Below are positions 16,185 to 22,856 of a stretch of DNA of 27,082 bases, piece after piece; position 1 is the stretch's first letter, and each line of letters begins with the position of its first letter. Origin of the DNA: JAYYZW01 sp036339995 (lineage in GTDB: Bacteria; Pseudomonadota; Gammaproteobacteria; Ga0077536). Location: assembly GCA_036339995.1 (NCBI GenBank), contig JAYYZW010000093.1, forward strand, positions 1 through 27,082, in the 5' to 3' direction. Under the pieces are notes generated by a model. It had not been told where the DNA came from. It worked only from the letters and a program-made list of their open reading frames with translations, and ran no database searches. The position numbers and the translations under genes were made by a program.

Positions 16185-17255
16185 TCAAGCGAAAGAGGGC
16201 ATGATTTGCGAGGCGACCTGGTCGACGACTTCGCGCGTTGCCCGGATCGGCTGGATCGCAACCTGGTGTATGCCGGCGTCCCGCATCGCTTCGATCATCC
16301 CGAGGACTTGCTGTTTAGTGCCGGTCAGCGTCGTGGCCTGGATAATCCTCTTGGTCATCAAGGCCTCGTGTTCCGCTTTCAAATGCTGGAGATAGCCGCT
16401 GTATAACTTGAGATGTCGTGTTTCGACGGGTGCGTCCGGTTCGCGGTAGACGCCGACGAAGTCCATCAATTCGTCGCGGAAATTTTCCGGCAGGGCATTT
16501 GGTTCCTTGTGGCAGGACAGCGCGAAGATGTTGCTGCTCGACGCCACCATCGGCCCTACCGCCTCGCGTACCTCGGGCGTTTCGATCTGCTCGTCGGATT
16601 CCGTGAGGTAGAAAGCTGTCATCGAAAGGACATAGAAGTCGTCCGGGTTGCGGCCAGCGGCCTCGGCGCCTTCACGCATGTGGCCGATCATCCACTTGAC
16701 GATGGACGGATGGACTGCGCCGAACAGGATCAGCCCGTCCGCGATCCGCCCGGCGAGCTGCGCGACCTTGGGGCCACTCGCGGAAATGTAGATCGGAATC
16801 CGGTCCTTAATGTTGATGAACCCGAAATCCGGATTCAGGAACTTTATTTTTCTATGGCGCTGGTCTTCGCTGTAATCGACGGTGTCGCCGTTGAACAAAC
16901 CCTTGCAGACGCGGATATGGTCCTCGAGTTCGGCCATCTTGGCGGCCGGCATGCCCATCGTCCGGCGCGTCGTATTGCCGGTGCCAATGCCCATGATGAC
17001 GCGCCCCGGCGCCAGCGAATTGATCGTGGCCATTCCGCAGGCCGACAGCGGCGCGATGCGGGATTTCGGATTGGTTACGCCGGGCCCGAGCTTGATTTTC
17101 GACGTACGATCAGCGCATAGAGCGAGCGCCGTGTAGACTTCGCTACCGAGCATCTGTGTGTCGTAAAGCCATGCGTGGGAAAAACCATTGTCTTCGGCGT
17201 ACTTCACGTCGCCGTGAATGTGGCAGTCCCCCATGAACACGAATCCAAAATCCAT
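16185..17255 (-). CDS. LLM class flavin (F420/FMN)-dependent oxidoreductase
   Basis: 356 residues from ATG 17255 behind AGGAGGAAT. The sequence is a luciferase-like TIM barrel related to the 5,10-methylenetetrahydromethanopterin reductase group: short leader M-D-F-G-F-V-F-M, then Y-A-E-D-N-G-F-S-H-A-W-L-Y-D, then L-G-P-G-V-T-N-P (56-63 region), V-I-M-G-I-G-T-G-N-T, and P-I-Y-I-S-A-S-G-P-K. It is only distantly related to the RutA-like enzyme at the left end. Cofactor (F420 or FMN) and substrate are uncertain; in proteobacteria FMN is more usual, though some use F420. It is separated from the esterase gene upstream by about 170 bases containing the REP-like doublet, and from the DsbA gene downstream by 36 bases. 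Confidence 0.88.
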   Translation of the reverse strand: MDFGFVFMGDCHIHGDVKYAEDNGFSHAWLYDTQMLGSEVYTALALCADRTSKIKLGPGVTNPKSRIAPLSACGMATINSLAPGRVIMGIGTGNTTRRTMGMPAAKMAELEDHIRVCKGLFNGDTVDYSEDQRHRKIKFLNPDFGFINIKDRIPIYISASGPKVAQLAGRIADGLILFGAVHPSIVKWMIGHMREGAEAAGRNPDDFYVLSMTAFYLTESDEQIETPEVREAVGPMVASSSNIFALSCHKEPNALPENFRDELMDFVGVYREPDAPVETRHLKLYSGYLQHLKAEHEALMTKRIIQATTLTGTKQQVLGMIEAMRDAGIHQVAIQPIRATREVVDQVASQIMPSFA

Positions 17256-17316
17256 TCTTATTCCTCCTCAAGTGTTTGGTGTCGAATCGTGATTCCGAAT
17301 GATGGGACAGATTTCG

Positions 17317-17382
17317 ATTCGCCCGCAAGCGGACTCATACGGTGCCGAATGGATCTGCGTGAAGGCCCGCTTGCGGGCGAAT
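17317..17382. repeat. REPIN-like element: two REP-type palindromes in inverted orientation
   Basis: A perfect 16-base inverted repeat: ATTCGCCCGCAAGCGG at 17317-17332 and its exact reverse complement at 17367-17382, separated by 34 bases. Each arm is itself nearly palindromic (GCCCGC-TT-GCGGGC in the right arm). The bases flanking each arm on the loop side (ACTCATAC; GTGAAGG) resemble the C-TCCTACA tail of gammaproteobacterial REP sequences as I remember them. The pair therefore looks like a REP doublet (REPIN), the form mobilised by RAYT transposases. It lies between the 3' end of the esterase gene and the 5' end of the luciferase-like gene on the minus strand, where it could also act as an mRNA 3'-end stabiliser. 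No RAYT gene is in the window. Confidence 0.75.
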
Positions 17383-17427
17383 AATATGCTTTATAGGCTA
17401 GCGAAAAACAGGTTTTTTAACACCCCG

Positions 17428-18099
17428 TCAAGCATTCCCGTCACGCAATCGATTACCGATCCAGTTACCGATGTCCCGGATTTCCGTCAGGTCGACGCCG
17501 TGTTCGACCGGGTAGGTCCGGTATTCGGCGGCGTAGCCCATTTCCAGGAGACGACGGTAACTGGCCTCGCCGTGGGCCTCGGGCACCATGGGGTCGCGCG
17601 TGCCGTGACATATCAAGATCGGCAGGTTTTCGTTGACCGTGCCGGGCACGATCGAATTTTGCGTGGCGAAGTAGCTAGAGATCGCAACCAGACCGGCGAG
17701 ACGCTTTGTGAAAGTCAGCGCGATCTCGTAGCCGACAGCACCGCCCTGAGAGAACCCCGCGACGATGATACGGCGGCTGTCGATGCCGCGTCCGATCTCA
17801 CGCTCGATGAGTGCGGCGCCCGCACGCGCGGAGGCGCGCAGCTGGGTTTCATCGACTTTTCTCTCAAGGTCGAATTCTAGAATGTCGTACCAGGCCGGCA
17901 TGACGTAGCCGTTGTTGATCGTGACGGGTATTGAAGGGGCGTGCGGAAACACGAAACGTACCGCGGCCACACCGTCCAGTCCAAGCTGCGGAACTACTGG
18001 TTCAAAGTCATGGCCGTCGGCGCCGAGACCGTGTAGCCAGATGACAGCCGCGGTCGCCGGCGACGACGGTTCGACCTCTACGCAGGGGAGATATTGCAA
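17428..18099 (-). CDS. Alpha/beta hydrolase, carboxylesterase/acyl-protein-thioesterase family
   Basis: 223 residues. V-I-W-L-H-G-L-G-A-D-G (19-29) is the oxyanion loop of the phospholipase/carboxylesterase family; Ser117 in G-F-S-Q-G-G, Asp169 in G-T-R-D-P-M-V-P and His200 in P-V-E-H-G-V complete the triad. It is a cytoplasmic esterase of broad short-chain specificity in relatives. The start is unusual: the TTG at 18099 follows immediately, in the same reading frame, after the TAA of the OsmC gene, with no clear ribosome binding site. The family N-terminus (L-P-C-V-E-V) begins here, so a later start is unlikely. Translation is probably coupled to OsmC termination. Confidence 0.9.
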   Translation of the reverse strand: MQYLPCVEVEPSSPATAAVIWLHGLGADGHDFEPVVPQLGLDGVAAVRFVFPHAPSIPVTINNGYVMPAWYDILEFDLERKVDETQLRASARAGAALIEREIGRGIDSRRIIVAGFSQGGAVGYEIALTFTKRLAGLVAISSYFATQNSIVPGTVNENLPILICHGTRDPMVPEAHGEASYRRLLEMGYAAEYRTYPVEHGVDLTEIRDIGNWIGNRLRDGNA

Positions 18100-18609
18100 T
18101 TAGACGTCTGCGTCGACGAGTTCCAGGCTGACCGGAACAGGCGTGGTGAGCATGTCGAGCAAGGGGCAATGGAGATCGACGGCGGCTTTGAGTTTCTGCA
18201 GCGCTTCGCGCGACGCGGCGGATTCGATATGGACCGTGCCACGGATCTTCTGGTAACCGGCCCTTACCGTTGCATCCACGCCAAAAAAACCACGCAGATC
18301 GATATCGCCCTTGAGTTCGACCGACACGCGCGCGATGTCGATCCCCATGGCCGTCGCATAGACCTTGTAGGTGATCTCCTGGCAGGCACCGAGTGCTGCG
18401 AGCAGCAATTCGATCGGGTTAGGTCCCGCATCTCCGCCGCCCAACGGCGGCGGCTCGTCGACCCCCCCGTGGTGGTCCCGGATAACGACGTCGGAGCGGA
18501 ATCCATCGACGAGTTTCGACTTTGAGTGAAAATTCGCGAGTGCTTCGGTCGGATTCAATCGGTATTTTTCCTGCGTGGCGGATATCGTCTCACGTAAGGA
18601 ATCATTCAT
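18100..18609 (-). CDS. OsmC family peroxiredoxin-like protein
   Basis: 169 residues from ATG 18609 behind AGGTG. The OsmC/Ohr fold is shown by G-P-N-P-I-E-L-L-L-A-A-L-G-A-C (62-76) and D-L-H-C-P-L-L-D (145-152); Cys76 and Cys148 are the peroxidatic and resolving cysteines. The family reduces organic hydroperoxides with thiols, though members like YhfA and SufE-linked OsmC differ in preference. It is first in the minus-strand series leading into the esterase, the luciferase-like gene, FrnE and the persulfide dioxygenase, and divergent from the SDR gene across 72 bases. Confidence 0.92.
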   Translation of the reverse strand: MNDSLRETISATQEKYRLNPTEALANFHSKSKLVDGFRSDVVIRDHHGGVDEPPPLGGGDAGPNPIELLLAALGACQEITYKVYATAMGIDIARVSVELKGDIDLRGFFGVDATVRAGYQKIRGTVHIESAASREALQKLKAAVDLHCPLLDMLTTPVPVSLELVDADV

Positions 18610-18681
18610 CAGTCACACCTAAAGCCATTATTACGGGATATCATCATATCAACCGATTCGATCGCGTGAAGGAACTGCTGA

Positions 18682-19509
18682 ATGCAATACGAAGGAAAGA
18701 TTTGCGTCATCACCGGCGCCGCTTCCGGCATCGGACGCGCGCTGGCAGCGGAACTCTGCGGGCGCGGTGCTACCGTCGTGCTGAGTGACATCGACGGGTC
18801 GGCGGCTGATGCGGCCGCCACGCAGCTTCGTGCGACGGGTGCACATGCGGAGTCGGCGGAAGTTGATGTCACAGATGCCGGGGCCGTGGCTACCGTAGTG
18901 GAGAACGCCGTCGAGAAGCACGGGCGGCTCGACCTCATATTTAATAACGCCGGCATCGCGGTCACCGGCGATGCGCGGGATCTAAGCCTGGCTCACTGGC
19001 GCCGCGTCATTGACGTCAACCTGATGGGTGTCGTTTATGGCTCCGATGTGGCCTACAAGGTCATGGCACGGCAAGGGCACGGCCACATCGTCAACATCGC
19101 CTCGCTTGCCGGCCTGACCCCGTTTCCGACCAACATACCGTATAGCACGACCAAGCATGCTGTCGTTGGACTCTCGATGTCCCTGCGTGCGGAGGGAGAG
19201 GCGCTGGGGGTGGGCGTCAGCGCGGTTTGCCCCGGATTCATCGAATCCAACATCTATACCGCGAGCGAAGCGGTTAACGTACCGCAGGAAATGCTGCTCG
19301 ACCAGGTGCCGTTCAAGAAGGTGCCGGCCGATGACGCCGCACGCAGGATCCTTGACGGGGTGGCGCGCAACAAGCCCATCATCGTGTTTCCGTGGTATGC
19401 CCACCTGATCTGGTGGCTGTACCGGCTGAGTCCGCGCACGGCCGCGCCGTTGGGCCGGCAGGCGATCCGGGATCTGCGCAAGATACGGCAAAGCGAGGAC
19501 GAGGCCTGA
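18682..19509 (+). CDS. Short-chain dehydrogenase/reductase (SDR)
   Basis: 275 residues from ATG 18682 with AAGGAA ahead. Classical SDR motifs are present: cofactor loop T-G-A-A-S-G-I-G (11-18), Asp36 at the end of strand 2 (S-D-I-D, favouring NAD over NADP), N-N-A-G (88-91), catalytic Ser141, Tyr154 and Lys158 (Y-S-T-T-K). After the P-G-F-I-E-S-N-I segment there is a C-terminal tail of about 70 residues with a hydrophobic/aromatic patch (F-P-W-Y-A-H-L-I-W-W-L-Y-R-L) that could associate with membrane or CoA/lipid substrates. It heads the run SDR, MaoC, MaoC, VOC. Substrate unknown; a 3-hydroxyacyl or hydroxy-steroid-like compound would fit. Confidence 0.92.
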   Translation: MQYEGKICVITGAASGIGRALAAELCGRGATVVLSDIDGSAADAAATQLRATGAHAESAEVDVTDAGAVATVVENAVEKHGRLDLIFNNAGIAVTGDARDLSLAHWRRVIDVNLMGVVYGSDVAYKVMARQGHGHIVNIASLAGLTPFPTNIPYSTTKHAVVGLSMSLRAEGEALGVGVSAVCPGFIESNIYTASEAVNVPQEMLLDQVPFKKVPADDAARRILDGVARNKPIIVFPWYAHLIWWLYRLSPRTAAPLGRQAIRDLRKIRQSEDEA

Positions 19510-19527
19510 GGCCCGCGGAAAGGCACC

Positions 19528-19971
19528 GTGATCGACAGGGCCAATATCGGATTCCGCACCAAGCCCTTTGCCGCCGAGGTTGAAAAAGGCCGTTTGCGGT
19601 TTTTTGCGAAGGCCATCGGGGAAACGGATCCCATTTATTTCGACGAAGCGGCGGCACAGGCTGCGGGCTTCCGCTCACTGCCCGTCCCACTGACCTTTCT
19701 CTTCTGCCTGGAGATGGAACGCCCTGATCCATACGACTGGTTCGATCGACTGGAGATCCCCCTGGGTCGCGCGCTGCACGGTGAGCAGGCCTTCGAATAT
19801 CACAATGGCGCTTGCGCCGGCGACGTCCTCACTTTCGAATCCGAGATCATCGATATCTACGACAAGCGGGACGGTGCGCTCGAATTCTTGGTGCAAGATA
19901 ACCACATCACCGATCAGCACGGGGACCGCGTTGCAAAATTCACGCGCACCCTTGTCATACGGCATGGCTGA
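19528..19971 (+). CDS. MaoC-like protein, FAS1-like dehydratase N-terminal half (hotdog fold)
   Basis: 147 residues, GTG start at 19528 with GGAAAGG ahead. The pattern V-E-K-G-R-L-R-F-F-A-K-A-I-G-E-T-D-P-I-Y-F-D-E (18-40), then L-P-V-P-L-T-F-L-F-C-L-E-M and L-H-G-E-Q-A-F-E-Y is that of MaoC_dehydrat_N proteins. These usually lack the catalytic Asp/His of hydratase 2 and pair with a separate catalytic hotdog subunit, as in HadA/HadB-type dehydratases. The next gene encodes such a partner 12 bases on. A heterodimeric enoyl-CoA or enoyl-thioester hydratase is the best guess. Confidence 0.9.
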   Translation: MIDRANIGFRTKPFAAEVEKGRLRFFAKAIGETDPIYFDEAAAQAAGFRSLPVPLTFLFCLEMERPDPYDWFDRLEIPLGRALHGEQAFEYHNGACAGDVLTFESEIIDIYDKRDGALEFLVQDNHITDQHGDRVAKFTRTLVIRHG

Positions 19972-19983
19972 ACCCGGCGAATC

Positions 19984-20406
19984 ATGAAGCGGCTGCGTGA
20001 CTACGACGCGATCAAGATCGGTGACGAGTTGCCGCCGCTCAGTCTGCCGCCGATCACACGGCAGGCGCTCGCCGTCTACTGCGGTGCTTCCGGCGACCAC
20101 AACCCGATACATGTGGATATCGATTTTGCGCGCGAATCCGGGCTCGACGACGTCATCGCGCACGGCATGCTCGTCATGGCCTATATGGGTCGCATGCTCA
20201 CGCTGTGGGTGCCGCAGAGCGCGGTTCGCGGCTTCGAAACGCGTTTTCTTGCCATGACGCACGTGGGCGATAGCATCACAGTCAACGGCCGGGTGGTGGA
20301 GAAATTGGCAGTCGGTGATGAACGTTGCGTTCGCGTCGAGATCACCGCGAGCGATCAGACGGGCGAGGCGAGAACCTCCGGCTCTGCCGTCATCGCGTTG
20401 GCGTGA
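19984..20406 (+). CDS. MaoC-like dehydratase, catalytic hotdog subunit
   Basis: 140 residues from ATG 19984. The hydratase-2 motif is plain: Y-C-G-A-S-G-D-H-N-P-I-H-V-D (33-46) with the catalytic Asp39 and His44 positions, followed by A-R-E-S-G-L-D-D-V-I-A-H-G-M-L. This completes the split MaoC pair with the preceding gene. It probably hydrates an enoyl-CoA stereospecifically, working next to the SDR upstream, which would oxidise the resulting 3-hydroxyacyl-CoA. No acyl-CoA ligase or thiolase is present in the window, so the pathway is open. Confidence 0.9.
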   Translation: MKRLRDYDAIKIGDELPPLSLPPITRQALAVYCGASGDHNPIHVDIDFARESGLDDVIAHGMLVMAYMGRMLTLWVPQSAVRGFETRFLAMTHVGDSITVNGRVVEKLAVGDERCVRVEITASDQTGEARTSGSAVIALA

Positions 20407-20509
20407 AGTACGGAAGGTGGCAGGTACGGTCTCAGCGGGATCGTCGTAAGCCCCGCCGGGGCGGCGGTCACGCTTTAACAGTGATCTATGAAATGAGGAG
20501 AAGGGAAAC

Positions 20510-20962
20510 GTGATCGAAATCAACGGCATGGCGCACGTCATATTGAGCGTTAGCAACTGGCCTGCCTGCCGAGCGTTCTACACAGAATTGCTGCCGTTTC
20601 TCGGTATGTCGCTCGTATTCGACGGTGAGGACATGATCTACTACGTCGGCGCGCGCACGGCGCTCGGCATTAGCAAATGCGACGAACAGCACGATCACGA
20701 GCGGTTCGTGCAGAACAGCGTCGGCCTGCACCACCTGTGTTTTCGCGCGCGCAACAACGCCGATGTCGACGCGGTGCAGGAACTCCTGGTGTCGATGGGC
20801 GCCACTATCGTGCACGGCACCGAGCCCGGGCCTTGGGCTCCCGGGTATTATTCGGTTCTGTTCGAAGATCCGGTCGGCACGCGGCTCGAAGTGAATCATG
20901 TGCCGGGCAAGGGCCTCTTGGCCGACGACGTCACGCTCAACCCGGTCGATGATTACCGTTAG
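20510..20962 (+). CDS. VOC superfamily (glyoxalase/bleomycin resistance-like) protein
   Basis: 150 residues, start GTG 20510 behind ATGAGGAGAAGGG. Two beta-alpha-beta-beta-beta modules are seen: the first starts M-A-H-V-I-L-S-V-S-N-W (7-17), the second V-G-L-H-H-L-C-F-R-A (71-80). Likely metal ligands are His9, His74 or His75 and Glu127 (R-L-E-V-N-H), as in single-metal glyoxalase I, methylmalonyl-CoA epimerase and extradiol enzymes. The length and two-module form fit a small lyase/isomerase or epimerase that dimerises. Being next to the SDR/MaoC set, a CoA-thioester epimerase role is possible, but not shown. It is 103 bases downstream of the MaoC gene. Confidence 0.88.
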   Translation: MIEINGMAHVILSVSNWPACRAFYTELLPFLGMSLVFDGEDMIYYVGARTALGISKCDEQHDHERFVQNSVGLHHLCFRARNNADVDAVQELLVSMGATIVHGTEPGPWAPGYYSVLFEDPVGTRLEVNHVPGKGLLADDVTLNPVDDYR

Positions 20963-20971
20963 CATGGCTGG

Positions 20972-21115
20972 ATGAACCCGAACGGACAACTCGGAATGAC
21001 GGGCGAAATGGCAGGTCGTATTCGCCGTTTCGATTGGGCGGCGACCGGTCTGGGTACCGTCGAAAATTGGTCGCGCACATTCAGAACGGCGCTTGATCTC
21101 TGCCTCGGGTCCCGC
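20972..21115 (+). pseudogene. Remnant: N-terminus of PAS-type sensor histidine kinase
   Basis: From ATG 20972 the frame reads M-N-P-N-G-Q-L-G-M-T-G-E-M-A, then I-R-R-F-D-W-A-A-T-G-L-G and N-W-S-R-T-F-R-T-A-L-D-L-C-L-G-S-R. This is the hallmark start of PAS/GAF-containing hybrid sensor kinases (the G-E-M-x-x-x-I-R-x-F-D-W-x-x-T-x-L-G pattern). The similarity stops at S-R near 21113, exactly where a response-regulator sequence begins in another frame, and the frame itself ends at a stop at 21149-21151 after only 59 residues. No kinase, PAS core or HATPase part follows. I read it as a deletion relic with the whole kinase body lost. Confidence 0.75.
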
Positions 21116-21467
21116 GCGCGCTGGCTGCGGGCGCTAAGGGTTATGTCCTGAAGGGCCTGTCGATGTCGGAGTTATTGACGATCATCAGCGCGGTACACGG
21201 GGGCAAAACCAGTGTTCTCGGACTTGTGGCGACACACATCGCCGAACACATCGCCGAACACATGGGCGAAAAGCCTTGACCCACCGTGAAGTCGAAGTCT
21301 TGAGCTTGATGATCGACGGCCACTTTAACAAGGCGGTAGCAGAAGCGCTTTCGATTAGCGAGGAGACGGTAAAAACGCACGTCAAAAACACGATGGCGAA
21401 GCTCAACGCCAACGACTGGCCCCATCCAGTTACTATCGCCAGCCAGCGCGGATATATCAACATTTAA
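21112..21467 (+). pseudogene. Remnant: NarL/LuxR-type response regulator, 5'-truncated and frameshifted
   Basis: From about 21112 the sequence reads R-A-L-A-A-G-A-K-G-Y-V-L-K-G (end of a receiver domain, including its conserved Lys) and then S-M-S-E-L-L-T-I-I-S-A-V-H-G-G-K. It runs into a stop at 21277-21279 after E-K-P. One base out of phase the protein continues as L-T-H-R-E-V-E-V-L-S, with a complete LuxR helix-turn-helix (I-S-E-E-T-V-K-T-H-V-K-N) to a stop at 21465-21467. The receiver's phosphoacceptor Asp and the first 80 or so residues are absent. A one-base deletion near 21275 explains the frame break. A TTG at 21276 could in theory start a free 63-residue HTH peptide, but I see no ribosome binding site. 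Confidence 0.8.
21235..21270 (+). repeat. 12-base tandem repeat (three copies) inside the regulator relic
   Basis: CACATCGCCGAA occurs twice perfectly (21235-21246, 21247-21258) and a third time with two changes (CACATGGGCGAA, 21259-21270). It encodes H-I-A-E, H-I-A-E, H-M-G-E in the linker between the receiver and HTH domains. It lies just before the frameshift and looks like slippage expansion in an unconstrained pseudogene. Confidence 0.85.
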
Positions 21468-21537
21468 CCGGCTGTTACGCCGACACCCACGCTTCGCATA
21501 CCCCCGAAAGAATTATTTCGATATCCCCTTTTGCGGG

Positions 21538-21566
21538 TTGTGCCCCTAGGCGAACGCGTGAATAAT
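21538..21566 (+). promoter_or_regulatory. Candidate sigma-70 promoter in the leader of the Rieske/NicX-like operon
   Basis: The 180 bases 21468-21647 hold no gene. Within them TTGTGC (21538-21543) and AATAAT (21561-21566) are separated by exactly 17 bases, a plausible -35/-10 pair (five of six matches at -10, weaker at -35), leaving a leader of about 75 bases before the Rieske gene. A small inverted repeat, CGAAA at 21505-21509 and TTTCG at 21516-21520, lies just upstream and might be an operator half-site pair. Both are weak pattern calls. Confidence 0.35.
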
Positions 21567-21647
21567 CAGCTTATCGTTGTAAGTGTGGCGTTGCCGGCGC
21601 ACCTTCGATAGTGTTTTGGTGCCAATCGAACAGGAGGGATTCAACAC

Positions 21648-22817
21648 ATGGCTGCGAACTTGAAAGACACCACGTCGGGCATTAGCTATGACCCCAGTGA
21701 GCTCGGATATAGCGTGGTAAAGGACGCGCCTGAGGTGAATAAAACCCATAAAGCCGGCGAAGTCTATTTTTCCGAAGAGATCATGCAACGGGAGATCGAA
21801 GAGATCTTCATGAAGCAGTGGCTACTCGTCGGGCGCGCGGAAGAGGTCGAGAATCCGGGCGATTATTTCACGCATCGCATCGCTAACGAACCCGTCGTCG
21901 TCGTCAAGGAAAAGAACTGCAACATCCAAGCGTTTGCGAACGTGTGCCGGCACCGCGGGGTTCAGGTGGCGTGGAACTCGGGCAACACCAAGTATTTTTC
22001 CTGCCCGTACCATGGCTGGGTCTACGATACGAGCGGCAAGCTGGTCGATGCGCAATTCCTGGAGAAATCGAAAAACTTCAACAAGGAGAATTGCAGGCTG
22101 CCACTCATCAGAACGGAGTTATGGGAAGGATTTATCTTCATCAATTTTGATCCGGACGCGACCCCTCTGATGGACGACCTCGAAAAATGGGATTTTCCGA
22201 GGATCTACGAGCCTTACCAGATGGGACGATTGAAACTCGCGAACAAGTTTCATATGGATATTGCCTGTAACTGGAAATTTCTGAATGAGAATCTCACCGA
22301 CATCTATCACATTGCGGTTTTGCACAGCGACACCTTCGGCCCCTACCAACCGCTAGATGGCTATCGTTATGAACTCTTCGACGGTGGATACCACGGCCGG
22401 TTCGTCGGCGGTACCTTGGTACCCGAGGGCAAATCCCTGTTTGGTCCGATCCCCTGGTTACCCGAGGAGTTACATAGCGGCGGCTTCTCCAGCCATATCC
22501 CCCCGAACGTGTCGTGGTTTCCGCGATTCGATTACGTCTCGGTCAACACGAACTGGCCCTTGACTACCGATACCAGTCTGTCGATTACCTATCAGTTGTT
22601 TCCCCCAGAGCATTTCGATCAGCCCGACTTCCGGGAGAAGGCGCAGCAGTATGAAGATTTCTACAAAGCATTCATGAACGAAGATAGGGATATGATCAAA
22701 GCACTGCAGAACGGGATGAAATCGCGCTATTACGAACCCGGCCCGGTATCGTCATTCGAAGTCGGCGGTGTCTTTGGCACGATAAAACACAGCATTGAAG
22801 ATCTCGGCCACGGCTGA
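21648..22817 (+). CDS. Rieske non-heme iron ring-hydroxylating oxygenase, alpha subunit
   Basis: 389 residues from ATG 21648, preceded by AGGAGGG. The Rieske [2Fe-2S] site is Cys100-x-His102 (N-V-C-R-H-R-G) and Cys119-x2-His122 (C-P-Y-H-G-W). The catalytic mononuclear iron is predicted to be bound by His221 and His226 with the bridging Asp218 (N-L-T-D-I-Y-H-I-A-V-L-H), and a third carboxylate in the E-D-R-D segment near 345-350. It is an alpha-only type (no beta subunit gene adjacent), as in many alpha3 oxygenases that hydroxylate or demethylate aromatic and quaternary-ammonium compounds. A dedicated Rieske ferredoxin is encoded four genes later; the reductase is not in the window. By context it should produce the dihydroxypyridine-like substrate of the next enzyme. 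Confidence 0.93.
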   Translation: MAANLKDTTSGISYDPSELGYSVVKDAPEVNKTHKAGEVYFSEEIMQREIEEIFMKQWLLVGRAEEVENPGDYFTHRIANEPVVVVKEKNCNIQAFANVCRHRGVQVAWNSGNTKYFSCPYHGWVYDTSGKLVDAQFLEKSKNFNKENCRLPLIRTELWEGFIFINFDPDATPLMDDLEKWDFPRIYEPYQMGRLKLANKFHMDIACNWKFLNENLTDIYHIAVLHSDTFGPYQPLDGYRYELFDGGYHGRFVGGTLVPEGKSLFGPIPWLPEELHSGGFSSHIPPNVSWFPRFDYVSVNTNWPLTTDTSLSITYQLFPPEHFDQPDFREKAQQYEDFYKAFMNEDRDMIKALQNGMKSRYYEPGPVSSFEVGGVFGTIKHSIEDLGHG

Positions 22818-22856
22818 GAACACGCCTTGCCGGGTAAACGGTAATGGAGGCAGGTG

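Noticed and set aside
15585..16406. Plus-strand open frame of 273 codons opposite the FrnE and luciferase-like genes
   Set aside because: It covers parts of two convincing minus-strand genes and the gap between them; no motif, no start signal, composition of a shadow frame.
20450..20462. GCCCC/GGGGC hairpin between the MaoC and VOC genes as a terminator
   Set aside because: Only a 5-base stem with a 3-base loop and no T-run; such stems are common by chance in this GC-rich DNA.
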